A stretch of 64,000 bases of DNA, taken from the NCBI GenBank assembly GCA_965112735.1, contig OZ218963.1:1364001-1428000 (forward strand), written 5' to 3'. Below the pieces are notes generated by a model. It saw only the letters and a program-made list of their open reading frames with translations. It did not search any database and had not been told where the DNA came from. The stretch comes from Phaeosaccion multiseriatum. Its lineage: Eukaryota; Ochrophyta, other classes. Of this stretch, positions 13,294-23,134 are shown piece after piece; the stretch's first letter is position 1, and each line of letters starts with the position of its first letter. Made by a program: the position numbers and the translations under genes.

Positions 13294-13874
13294 TTAGCCC
13301 CCCATCCGCCCACCTTGACAACATCAAGCTTGGCCAATAGCTCGACATGTGCGTTGGATCCCGTGTCAATGCGCTCCAGCTGAGAGGTGAGGTCCTCCAG
13401 CTCCCCGTGTAGACTCTTGACGGACGACTCGACCCGATCCAGAGCACTCACAGAGCGGGGCAGCGTGGCCATCACCTCCTCCATCCCCCTCTCAATGTCC
13501 TCGTTCATCTCCGCACTCATGGCTTGGAGTTCGGTCACCACGTTGGTCAGTGAGTTGTCCAAAGCGGAGGAGGACGAGGGCAGCACACCCTTGCCTCCCC
13601 CAAGCCCGCCTGCTTTGTCGTACATTGTTTAGTTTTGGGTGAGGAGCATTAACGAACCCCAACCGCGTCAGGGTGGCAAGAGCTGCAGGGTCTTCTACTG
13701 CTGAGATCAAGGACGAGGAATACGAAACGAGAGACGCCCATTTGCCCTACCTGCCGTGGATGCGGAATGCATATCTGCCGCAACACCTGTCTGCGACAAG
13801 AGCTCATTTAACCACTGTTTCACCTCCACATCATTGCGCTTCAGTCCACTGTAGTCTGCAGCTACATTCGTCAT
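4394..13874 (-). CDS. COG7: Conserved oligomeric Golgi complex subunit 7
   Basis: Subunit of lobe B of the COG tethering complex, which captures retrograde vesicles at the Golgi. Minus-strand exons read as 13751-13874 (ATG), about 13660-13701, 13314-about 13609, 12832-12931, 12457-12506, 10863-11153, 10294-10362, 9815-9970, 9409-9522, 8888-9082, 8616-8688, 8005-8432, 7436-7578, 6693-6787, 5946-6139, 5560-5656 and 4394-about 5049. Phases fit from exon to exon except near 13610-13660, where a 45-50 bp intron is needed. Family landmarks: N-terminal DVEVKQWLNELL, SEAASWSKLVREV, SQLEALLKPKLLEAL, EYMTQVGEHLLSLLQQLEPF and, near the end, SSYLLNVFHALDLPAHPLL before a stop after RRLAIARGFLSVT. Oddities: an exon at 8005-8432 inserts a His-Gly-rich stretch, and the last exon carries a poly-Glu block and AVSPTA-flanked polyalanine. 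Nearly every intron is filled by a different simple repeat. Confidence 0.9.
5076..5218. repeat. (GCAG)n microsatellite in COG7 intron
   Basis: About 35 tetranucleotide units with few interruptions, just upstream (minus sense) of the last COG7 exon. It yields spurious Cys-Leu-Pro-Ala frames. Confidence 0.9.
7108..7432. repeat. (GGGTGA)n hexanucleotide tract in COG7 intron
   Basis: More than 40 imperfect units of GAGGGT/GAAGGT on the plus strand, abutting the splice donor of the exon at 7436-7578. The regular G triplets could form G-quadruplexes on the non-template strand of this minus-strand gene. Confidence 0.9.
8496..8592. repeat. 21-bp tandem repeat, about 4-5 copies
   Basis: The unit GTAGAGCAAGTGTGAGTAAG plus one base is repeated almost identically in the short COG7 intron between exons 8005-8432 and 8616-8688. 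Confidence 0.85.
9129..9250. repeat. (CAA)n then (CAG)n triplet tract in COG7 intron
   Basis: About 25 AAC/CAA triplets followed by 9 CAG triplets. The tract directly abuts the pyrimidine-side region of the acceptor for exon 8888-9082 (minus sense), so it supplies GTT/CTG-rich intron sequence. Length variation here could influence splicing. Confidence 0.85.
9546..9810. repeat. GGTGAGAG octamer array, CT-rich tract and (TA)n in COG7 intron
   Basis: About 14 octamer units of GGTGAGAG (9546-9668), then CT-rich low complexity, then roughly 16 TA dinucleotides (9776-9809) ending beside the donor of exon 9815-9970. Confidence 0.85.
10741..10857. repeat. (CCTT)n/(CCCT)n polypyrimidine tract
   Basis: Plus-strand CCTT/CCTC repeats just downstream of the donor of COG7 exon 10863-11153. 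This is an intronic simple repeat with no coding signal. Confidence 0.85.
11479..12250. repeat. (GACA)n/(GAGA)n compound microsatellite, about 770 bp, in COG7 intron
   Basis: Nearly pure GACA from 11479 to about 11700 apart from short GAGA breaks, then mixed GACA/GAGA to 12250. It fills most of the intron between exons 10863-11153 and 12457-12506 and produces long false frames on both strands. Confidence 0.95.
12955..13295. repeat. (GGGA)n tract and (CAG)n tract in COG7 intron
   Basis: GGGAGG/GGAA-rich sequence from 12955 to about 13100 and a CAG run at 13259-13291, both inside the intron between exons 12832-12931 and 13314-13609. Confidence 0.8.
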
Positions 13875-14355
13875 CTTTACTCGCCCCCTATGTTGCGATA
13901 CTCTGCGGCAGCCCGCCCTTTGCGGCCGCGACACAAAGAGAATCCAAGTAAGGGGTACACATTGGTGCTCCGCCGACTCACAAATGGCGTACACACCTCT
14001 GGACTCTTCCCCCCTTCGGCGTCTACGCGATACTGTCATTTGTGCCAGCTATCTGCCACCGCCTCAGGGCCCGGTAGCATGCTATCGAAGATAGGTCTGA
14101 AGCTCTCTACCGAAGAGTAGGTCAGTAGCGGGATAAGCTCACGTGAGCTTCGAGTCCCTCTCATGATGCACGTCGTCCGGAGTAGATGTATTTTAAAAGG
14201 ACGCCCCCCGCCCTATCTTCGCTGGCTCAGTGAGTCAGTCAGTCACAGCCACACTGCGCCATGGCAATCATTCACCAGCGCCACGAACGCACTCACTGCG
14301 CCAACAAGCATAGAGCTCGACAAAAGACAGCAAGCTACTCCCTCTGTCTGCCTCT
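13875..14355. other. Spacer: COG7 5' flank and RPS5 3' flank
   Basis: Both neighbours are on the minus strand, so this 480 bp should hold the RPS5 3' UTR and the COG7 promoter. I see no tRNA cloverleaf: the TTCGAGTCC word near 14148 has no matching T stem. Confidence 0.6.
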
Positions 14356-17008
14356 CTATCGGTTGGCCTTAGCAACTCGCTCAATCTCATCCTTCTTCTT
14401 GATGGCGTAGGAGTTGGAGGAGCCCCTGGCGGCGTTGATGATCTCATCAGCCAGGCACTCGGACACCGTCTTGATGTTGCGGAAGGAAGACTCTCGAGCC
14501 CCGGTGGTGATGAGGTAGATGGCCTGCAGTCAATTAAGTCAGTTTGAGTCAATTCGAGTCAGTTGGATTGAGTCGAGGGGGGGGGGGGTGAGTGAGTGAG
14601 TGAACGAGTGGACATGGGAGGAAGAGGCACTTGCGGAGAGGGGAGCACCTCGGTGTTCGGTGTGCGGGTTGGGAGGTGGGGCAGGCATGCACGGTCGAGG
14701 CAAGGAAGGGTGGGGGGGGGGGTTCGGGGCTCTGGTACGGGGGGATACGTTCAAGTGGGGAGGAGGAAAGCCCCGATACCACTTATGATACCACCGTCAC
14801 TGCACACCAACACGAGCATCCCTTTACTTGTCTTCTCCCGTTCCGTTCCTTCTCTCCCTCCCTCTCTCTCTTGCTAGCTCCCTCCCTCCCTCTCTCTCTC
14901 TTGCTAGCGCACACAAACACAATACACACAGACACACAGACAAAAAAAAAACATGCACCCACGCACCTGGTTCACCCTTCGGAAGGGAGACAGGTCCACA
15001 GCCTGGCGGCGCACCACACCAGCGGAGCCTACGCGAGTGGAGTCCTCGCGGGGTCCGGAGTTGATGACGGCGTCCACAAGCACCTGCGTGAGTGCATGCG
15101 TGCGGGTGTGATCGTTCGTTCATGCAAGCAAAAGGGAGACGCGAGAACACTTAGTTGGGGAAATAAGCACTACCTCTCTGGCTCTGTCCATCTCTCGTCA
15201 AGGAAGGCGAGGAGGTGAGCTGGCTGCACACTGCGGAAGCATAAGGTCATTCATTCCCCATCGGCTCCCCACAAGTTGCATTCATTGGCTCCTTTCCGAC
15301 CCAAGCCTCCCCTCGAAAAGCAACGCGAACTAACCCCACATGACCACTCGGAAACACCCCCCCCCCCCTCCCTACACCACGCCCACCCACACACGCACGC
15401 ACACGCACGCACGCTCGTATACGTACCTGAACGGGGTTCTGGTCGGTGAGCAGGTGGATGATGTCAAGGGTGTTCTTGACGATGCGAGCTGCCATGAGCT
15501 TCTTTCCGGCGTTGCGACCCTTGCGCATGAGGGCAACGGTCAGCCTCTCCACAATGGGGCATGTGGCCTGTTGGGGGGGAGAGAAAAGAGGGCAGTGGGG
15601 GGGGGGGGGGGAGGGGAGAGGGGAGAAGAGAACGGAGGTTGGTTCGGGCAAGAGTTCGGGGCAGGGAGGATATACCGCGTGGCACAAGAGCAGGAGCCAA
15701 GACGAGCAGAAATGATGCCAGATGGTTGGTATCCAATTTCTACCCTCGCAACTCAGTGTGCTTCACACGCCCTTGCTCCGTTCAGTCTGACTTCCCGGTG
15801 TGCTCACTGCGCCAACCCTCACCCTGCCCTCACCCTGCCCTGCTCCCAAACCAATCTGACGCCTTTGCCGCCTCTCCCTCTCCCTCGCTACCGCTAACTC
15901 TCCTCACCTTGCGGAATCGCTTCTTCTGGTAGCGCCCGGCGGTGTGGGGAAGGAAGACGGCGTACTTGCCCTTCACGGCAATGTAGTCCTGCAGAGAAAT
16001 GTCGGTGATCTCGATCTCATCGAATGACCTGTGGGAGGGATTAGGTAGGGGTTAGGGGTTGGAGGGGCGGGGGAGGGGGGGTGGTCGTCAAGGTGGGGAC
16101 AGCGACGGAGGGGCGAGGGGGTGTACAGGAGGCACGGAGCTCTGGGAGGGGTGCCAGGGCGGGGGGGGCTATGAGCCACGCGCCACGATAGTAGATAAGA
16201 AACGGGAAGTAACAAGGGCCTCATCTCTGCTGCTGCCCCTGTTGCTGCTGCTGCTGCTGCTGTTGCTACTGGTGCCTTTGCAATCTGAAACCCGACATAT
16301 TGCCTCCGCAGACAGAGTCACGCAGGGGTGGTGTTCACCCTCTCTCTTTCCCCTTCCCCTTCTGGACTGGCGCAAAGGTGGTGCAGAAGACGGCAGACTG
16401 GCAAATACCTCCCTCCCTCGCGAGGCTCAAAGACGCGTCTCCACACCCCTCTCCCTGGTCCCCTGCCACGAATATGCTGCTCCTGTGCTGCAGAGTCCTG
16501 CTGATTCTCCCCAATTGCCAACCCAAAAGGGAGGCCGTCAACCTTTCCGATAACAATAAGGACTGCTTCCACATCGTATCTCGGAGAACCACCCAACATG
16601 CACCGACTACATAGCTCTCCAGTGCTCGTTTCCACCACGCTTTCTTATCTTCTTCTTGCCCGCCCTCAACCACCCCCCCCCCCCCCCCACCCCTTTGAAG
16701 AAGTGCCTTGCTCCACCGATGAGTCCGGGAGTCCCCGGCCACAGTATCCACCCCCTCTGCAGCTTCGCCTCCCCTCGCCCCAGCACAAGAGGATAGCCTT
16801 CAATCCCACCTCCTTGGAGAGAGCGCTGACCAGCAGCCCCAGCAAAAGCATTCTCTCTTTCTAGAGAGGAGAAGGGAGAGGAAAAAGGGGGATGGAGGGC
16901 CAGAGGCAGAGAATGGCAAAAAATAGGGAGAAACAGGCATTGCAAGCGTCGCCTATGTCACACGTACCACTTGCTGAAGAGCTGGATCTCGGTGTTAGAG
17001 ACCGCCAT
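14356..17008 (-). CDS. RPS5: 40S ribosomal protein S5 (uS7)
   Basis: Universal small-subunit protein uS7, which binds the 3' major domain of 18S rRNA in the 40S head near the mRNA exit. Five exons with clean GT-AG borders: 16968-17008 ([13 protein letters not shown]), 15908-16028, 15427-15567, 14967-15083 and 14356-14523 (stop). They total 588 nt, 195 residues, close to the roughly 190-205 of eukaryotic RPS5. Strong family signatures are [84 protein letters not shown] and the C-terminus [20 protein letters not shown]. Introns here are shorter and less repeat-laden than in neighbouring genes, although one carries a C run near 15357. It is divergent from the CS-domain gene. Confidence 0.97.
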
Positions 17009-17165
17009 GGCTCCCTGTACAGACGGGGGGGAATCCTTTAATACGTCCCCAGGCAGCCATTGCTGGAAAAACACCCCCCTGGGTTTTTTCTGTGAGTCTG
17101 AATGTGGAGTGCTGTAAGCACCATTTTCCCTTCCACAACGCGGTCGAAACCCAAATCCGGTGCCA
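17009..17165. promoter_or_regulatory. 157-bp divergent promoter region, RPS5 / CS-domain gene
   Basis: The start codons of the minus-strand RPS5 and the plus-strand CS-domain gene lie 157 bp apart, so core promoters and 5' UTRs of both must share this space unless an upstream noncoding exon exists. A C/G-homopolymer-containing, pyrimidine-rich stretch (17020-17100) is visible; I see no TATA box I would defend. Confidence 0.5.
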
Positions 17166-18255
17166 ATGGCGAGTTCTGGACACCAGGTTCGAGGAGCTGC
17201 AGCGGCGGCTGCAGCTATGCTACTCACGAGCGACGCGCAAGCTTTTCTTCCAATGTCGTCCATTCTCGGCCCCGCCGCAACCCCCTCTCTCCACCACAAG
17301 TGCCACAGCGGCAGCAGCAGATGGGCCTCCCACAGCAGCAGCTACGCGTCCACTCTTGATCGAACGAGGGGAGGTAAGTCCTCCTTCGTCCAGGTTTGCC
17401 GAAGGACGGCTGGCAGAAACGCACGGCCTCTCAGCAGGGGGCAGGCCTCGAGACTGAGGAGGAGGAGCACTCTCGTTGCAAGAGGAGCAGGGGCCACAGA
17501 GCACTACAGCTGGACGGAGGGGAATCAGTACATCGACCTCATGGTGGAGGTGGCACCAACTTGCCGAGCCAAGGACATTGACTTTTGCGTGACGAAGGAC
17601 TCGCTCCGCCTCGGGCAGCGGGGCTCCCCATCGCCTCTAGTGTCTGGTGTGCTGAGACAAGGCGTGGCTGTCAGCGACTGCACGTGGACGCTAGATGTGG
17701 ATGCGGAGGAGCGCAAGTGGCTGTGTGTCACCCTCCAGAAGCTCTGTCCGACAGGTGACTTGAACCTTGCCCTTTCTTTGTGTGTAACAACATGTCACCA
17801 GAGTTTCAAGTCGCGTCTCCTCTTCCTCTTCCCCTTCCACCTCGAGGCGTTAAGAGGCGCCATATCTCTACCCATTCATATCTATTCTAATCAACTTGTC
17901 GTGTGATGTTCCTATCCCTCTCCTTCCTTTGTCCAAACTCACAATGATATAGGCGCAGGAGAGGAGGAAGAGGACTGGGAAGGCGTATTGGAGGGAGAGG
18001 TGCAGACCAAACTTGACTACGATGAAGAGGACTTCGATCTTCAAAAGTATCTGGAGGGGATGGGGGACTATGACAAGGACCTGGTGAGTCAAGGGAGGGA
18101 GGGAGGGAGGGAGGGGGGAGAGGGGGGGGGACTCTAGCGAGTGAGGGGGGGGGGGGGGGGCGGGGAAGGGATCCCAGGTGGTGGTGGGTGGGTGGGATCT
18201 AAGCCGTGTATGAGGCCATTTTTTGTGTGTGTCTGGTACAATTATCGTGACGCTA

Positions 18256-18288
<33 letters not shown>

Positions 18289-19330
18289 CTGTCTCTGTCT
18301 GTCTCTGTCTGTCTGGTTGTTTGTTTGTTTGTCTGTCTGTCTGTCTGTCTATCGGTCCCTCTGTCTCTGTCGGTTCTGCCTATCTGCTTGGCTTGCCTGC
18401 CCCCCACCCCCCTTCTCATCACTCACTGACAGGTTGACAAAAACATGTTCAAAGGAGTCTTCGATGACATGAGGAGCCGATTCGCAGAGAGGATGGAGAA
18501 GCAGGGCTACGACCCTGAACAAGTCAAGGACATCCTCGCCAAGCGACAGGCCGCTAAGTACAGTGAGGCGAGTAATGGCGGTGGTGCTGCCAGGGAGAGA
18601 GACGCCAGCAACGGAGCAAGTCAAGGACAGGTGAGGTACCAATCCATCCCACCTTACCTTTCAAGTTGGACATACATACGTAAATATGTAAACATGTCCC
18701 TCCCTCCACCCCTGAGTCTTCTCTTCCAATGCGATGGGCTTTTTGTTTGTGTTTGTTAGTACCGGCACATCCGCCGCTGGACATTACTTGCTTGCACTTG
18801 CTTGTATGTCCCCGAATGAGTCTCGCCCCTACCAGGAAGGAATCGGAAGGAATCTCTCTGGGGTGTGTGTGCTTGTGTTCTCTTTCTTCTCCTCCTCCTC
18901 CCTTCTCATCCGCGATTGTTTGGGGCCTGAGGGTCCATTTTTTCTCCAACGCCTTTCTTCTCACCTCCCCCCTCCCCCCTCTGCTGTATTTCTCTCCCTG
19001 TGCACATACCCTTCCCTTCCGACAATTGCTTCCACACAGCGTTCCGATACTCCATGGGTACGAGCCGACCCGGAAACCGTTGCCGAAGAGACGGGTCATC
19101 ACTACGGCATCAGCGATAAGCTTGCTCTGCTGTACGACGACTTGATGCAGAAGGGAGAGCTGGAGGAGGTGATGGAGTGTGATACAAGTCCAGTAGATGC
19201 GCTCTCAGAGAAAGAGCAACAAGCCTTTGACATTTTTGCAGCGCAAGACGGGGGCGGGCAAGAGGAGGAATGGGTGGAAGAGGAGGAGGAGGAGGGGGAG
19301 GAGACGATTGGAAGAGGGGCAGCACCCTGA
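17166..19330 (+). CDS. CS-domain (NudC/p23-like) protein, probably plastid-targeted
   Basis: Four exons: 17166-17754, 17953-18083, 18433-18630 and 19040-19330 (TGA), 402 residues with matching phases. The N-terminus is Ala-rich and hydrophobic, followed by SDAQAFLPM, an ASAFAP-like cleavage motif with Phe at +1, as in plastid proteins of algae with red secondary plastids. Residues about 115-195 form a CS domain of NudC type: HYSWTEGNQYIDLMVEVAP through KDIDFCVTKDSLRLG to CTWTLDVDAEERKWLCVTL. CS domains are co-chaperone/protein-binding folds. The second half is acidic (VLEGEVQTKLDYDEEDFDLQ) with a helical segment MFKGVFDDMRSRFAERMEKQ and ends in poly-Glu. I infer an Hsp90-type or NudC-type co-chaperone role in the plastid; the start codon is the first ATG in frame, and an upstream exon cannot be excluded. 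Confidence 0.8.
18256..18365. repeat. (CTGT)n microsatellite in CS-gene intron
   Basis: CTGT/CTGTCT tetranucleotides with a TTTG break, in the intron between exons 17953-18083 and 18433-18630. Confidence 0.85.
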
Positions 19331-20125
19331 CGGATGGGGGGCGGGTGAAGGGGAAGCAGCGGCAGCAGCAGCAGCAAGAGCAGTAGTGAGTGAGTGAGTG
19401 AGTGAGTGAGTGAGTGAGTGAGTGAGTGAGAGAGTGAGTGCACCTTATTCAAGGCGGGCAGGGGGGTGGGGGGGGGGGTTGTCCCATTGCTGCTGTTGTC
19501 TCCCGTCAGCCCGCGGAGGGGAAGTCTTTTGTGACTGTGCCCACGGAACGAATGAGCACAGTACAGTGTATAATGTATAAAGGGACGTCCCGAAGGGTTC
19601 CGTGGGACCACGCAAACACACAATCGTATCTTATTTACATCCTGAGTAGACCGCTGCGGGTCCACTCCTTGCTCATGACCCTCTCCACTGCCGGATGAGC
19701 TTACTGCAGGAGGAAGGGAAGGTGGGCTGCACCATCTCGGTCTCATCTTGGCTGCGGCTGGGCTGGGGGCTGGGCTGCGGCTGCGGCTGGATCATCGATC
19801 ATCAGGGAATGGGGTAATTCAGTGTGCGGTTCAGTTTTGCTATCTCTGTACGCACGTTCTGTGGAAGGGTGTCGTGGCATACAGAGGAGTGGTAGCAGCA
19901 GCGGAACAACACAGGGGATGAGGGAGGGTCAATGAAGGGTCAAGAAGGGAACCAATAGAGACTGCACCTTGCAGCAGTGCGCAAGCGGGCTGAAGGCAGG
20001 GGAGGGAGGGAGAAAGGCTTCATGAAGGGGACGCACGCACACACACACGCCCACACACACACACGCACACGCCTACACACACACGCCTACACACACACGC
20101 ACACACACACACACACACGGCTCAC
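19331..20125. other. Convergent spacer: CS gene 3' end and FAM92 3' end
   Basis: Contains a (GTGA)n run at about 19385-19436, then unique sequence, then a (CA)n tract at 20034-20118 in the last FAM92 intron. A minus-strand frame after the acceptor near 20000 could be the last FAM92 exon (short, ending near 19850) but has no family signature, so I leave it unassigned. Confidence 0.5.
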
Positions 20126-20445
20126 CTCCCTCGCAGCGTCCGACTCGATGCTCTGCAAGTGCGTGAGGACAGGGGCAAGTACCTCCAGTGCGCGGCAGTG
20201 GTAATACATCTCGCAGCGGATGAACTCCTCCAGGATGTCCTGCATGGACATTCAGGCATAAGGACACAGCACAACAGTTTGGTGGGTTTGTCGGTCGTCA
20301 TCACAAGCGGTGTGTGTGCATCTCTGAATCCGTCCGTCACGCCTTCCATGTGAAACGAGACACGCGCTCTTGTGTCACCAGCGGGCAGGCAGCAGACCAA
20401 GCCCTTCCCCCTCTCCCTGTCTTTGTGCGACTCTTTCAAGAAGCA

Positions 20446-20477
<32 letters not shown>

Positions 20478-22501
20478 AAGAAGCCCCAACGCCCGAGTTT
20501 GCCTTAGCTTGATTGATTGCCGTGCTTCCTTACCTTCATATCTTCGACCCTCTGCCCCTCGAAGAGCTCCATGTTATTGTCCACTACCTTCTCTGTGTGA
20601 GTCAGCTGCTGCTTTAGCTCGGTCATCTCTGCGTCGCTCACTGCCAGTTGCACATCCTTGCCTTGTGCTGTGTTGTGTATCCCACACGGCATGGGGAGAG
20701 GTATGGGGCGAGGCATATGGGTGAGTGTGGAATGGATGATGGGGTGGGGTAAGGTGAGGGCAGGCGTAGCAACAAGTTGTAAGGGAGAGCACGCTCAGTT
20801 ACTCTCTCTCTCCTCTCTCTATCGTTCTCTCTCTCTCTCTCTCCCTCTCTCTCTCTCTCAGTAAGCTGACCGCCATCCACCACCCCATGACCATTCCTAT
20901 TACTACTAGTACACTAGCTAGTTTAAGAGAGGCGACAGAACAGGCCATGAGAAGGCCATGAGAAGGCCGCCAGAAGGCCACCACCCCGTTTAGAGCGACA
21001 GGGAGGGCCATCACGCCGTTTCGTAATTCCTCCCTCCCATTCCGATGCGATTTCGATGCGAAACAGTAAGTGCAGCCACGCCATCAAGACATACGATTCC
21101 AAATGCCGAAACGGAAGCTGTGGAGTCCTGTCTCCGTCACATATGAACGAACAAGAAAAAGACAAACGATCATTGAGGGGGTCTACGATGTTTCATCGTA
21201 CCTTCTGCCTTATCCCTCTTGTGATGAGCGGCAATGAGAGCCCTGATGGAAGCGTCTCTATCCTTCAACAGCACCTGGAGAGGGAAGGAGGAGGAGCAGT
21301 TGCGGGGGAACACGGAAGCAAGATGAGTGTGACCAGCAACAAAGAGCGAACGCTCTTCTATCACCACCTCTCTGAGCACCATTCCGGTGTATTAGTCTTC
21401 TTCCACAGTTGGCGGCTCTCATTAATGCCGGTTCTAAGCGGCTGGGCCGGAGAGTCGCGGAGAGTCGCGGATAGCAAAGGCACCTTCTCGATTCCCCGTG
21501 CCTCTCACACCAAGGCCCCACCTCCTCACCTTGGTCGGCGATATTACCGTGTTCTGCACAAAGGCAAGCTTGTCTAGCACCTGAGACTCAGCCCTCTCGC
21601 ACATGATCTCTTTGCGCTCCAACGCTTGGCGTTCTGTAATCTCTGACAGACCCACCAGTCGGTCCTGATTGATCGGTCGAGGGAGACGTTCATAGGAGTG
21701 TGTTTCATCCGCATCAGCCAAGCCAGGCAACGGGGGGGTTCTGGTGTGTCATTACGCAGGACAAAGTGGAGGACACACAGTTCGCACAGGCGCAGAGCTA
21801 GACTGGGGAGAGAGCAATACGCTGCAGCCGGAAACAATCCCTCTCCTCCTTCCTCGTCTCCCTCGCCCCCAAAGCCTGCCACGCTTTCACGCACCTGCAA
21901 ATCTGGAAAGGGCTCCTGCGCCGCTATGTCTCGGACCCTCTCGCTGAATTTCAGAGCTGTCCCCACCCCCGCTGTGAGGCCATCCACATGCAACGACGGA
22001 GCAGAACAAGATCAAGTGGGGAGGGAAAGAAATAGAGGGGAAGCTGCGGCTTTGCTCTGGGGGAGTAGGCCAAAGAAGGGTTGGTAGGCCAGAGAGGGGC
22101 TGAGATGAGTGGCTGATACTACTAAGAAGAGAGAACAGATAAGAAGATAGAAGAGAGAGAAGAAAAGGGGGGCACGTCTGCAATACCCCACCCCTCTCTT
22201 GCCTACCTTTGTGCTGCTTGACCATTGTTGTGAGATGCTTGGAGAGCTTCTGCACATTCCGGTCGAAGAACTCCAGTCTGCCGTACATAACCTTGCCCTT
22301 CTCATCGAGCGCCATGACGCTCTTTTGCTTAAGCAAGGGATCGATTCGATGAAGTGACATGAAGTCAACGGTTGGCCAGCACTGGAACTGAAACTGGGTC
22401 TTGGCGCCTTCGATTATCCGCCTTCGATCCGCCTTTCCGGCCAGACGGCCTTCTACGACTGCTTTTACAGACTCCACTAAGAACCATACAGAGCTGAGCA
22501 T
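20126..22501 (-). CDS. FAM92: FAM92/CIBAR-type BAR-domain protein, 3' end undefined
   Basis: BAR-domain membrane-curvature protein of the FAM92 (CIBAR) family, which in animals works with CBY1 at the base of cilia. Minus-strand exons 22207-22501, 21895-21971, 21530-21664, 21202-21274, 20534-20661 and 20126-20239 join in phase (822 nt, 274 residues). The first exon contains [20 protein letters not shown], matching the family start, in which a helix of the BAR dimer begins. The fifth and sixth contain [18 protein letters not shown] and [20 protein letters not shown], the most diagnostic FAM92 segment. The region is helical and charged throughout. The real start may be one of several internal ATGs (for example [10 protein letters not shown] or MYGRLEFF), because the upstream ATG leaves only 15 bp to the divergent neighbour. 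The C-terminal exon was not identified. Confidence 0.75.
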
Positions 22502-22516
22502 CCTCCCCCCCCCCTC
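22502..22516. promoter_or_regulatory. 15-bp gap between divergent ATGs (FAM92 and TGT)
   Basis: The longest frames of the two divergent genes start 15 bp apart, with a C run between them. Transcription must therefore start inside one or both annotated N-terminal regions, or one gene uses an internal ATG. The TGT start looks real because it provides a signal peptide, so the FAM92 start is the suspect one. Confidence 0.5.
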
Positions 22517-23099
22517 ATGGAGAGAGCGGGTTGGCTTAGCCTGGCAATTGTTTTATTCTCAGCCCCTCAAGAGGTAGACGGAGCACAGTGGTCCTCAGCA
22601 AATGCAGGGCTTATGACGAGTGCGTTTGCTGGGGCTCTTCGCAGGCCTCTTGGGCAGGTCTCCCGGATGAGAAGGGTTGGTGCTTGCCGCAGCAGCAGTA
22701 GTAGTAGTAGTAGCAGCAGTAGTAGTAGCAGTACCAGTACCAGTAGCACCAAGGGCGGAAGGAGTCGAAAGCCCAACTACAAGATCCCCTTGGAGATCGC
22801 GGAGGACAGGTTTCCGACCTACCCGAATTTCAACTTCGAAGTCACGAGCGAAGATGAGCAGAAGCAAGAGGGAGAGGAGGGTCAGGCTCAGCAGCGGGTG
22901 CGCAGTGGCCTTTTGACGACTCCGCACGGGACGGTTGAGACCCCGGCCTTCATCTTTTGCGCCACCAACGCCGCCATCAAGTCGATGACTATGGAGCAGG
23001 TGCTACACATGTCCCTCCCGTTTGACATGTTCCCTGCTCGCAGCTTTTTGCCGTTCCTCTCGCTCACTCCCTGCTCTCTCTTCCCTCCCTCTCTCTGTG

Positions 23100-23134
<35 letters not shown>

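Noticed and set aside
14112-14165. Possible tRNA with TAGGTCAGTAGCGGG and GCTTCGAGTCC
   Set aside because: The T-arm bases flanking the loop do not pair.
20640-21180. Short plus- and minus-strand frames between FAM92 exons
   Set aside because: They fall in introns of a phase-consistent gene and show CT-dinucleotide bias.
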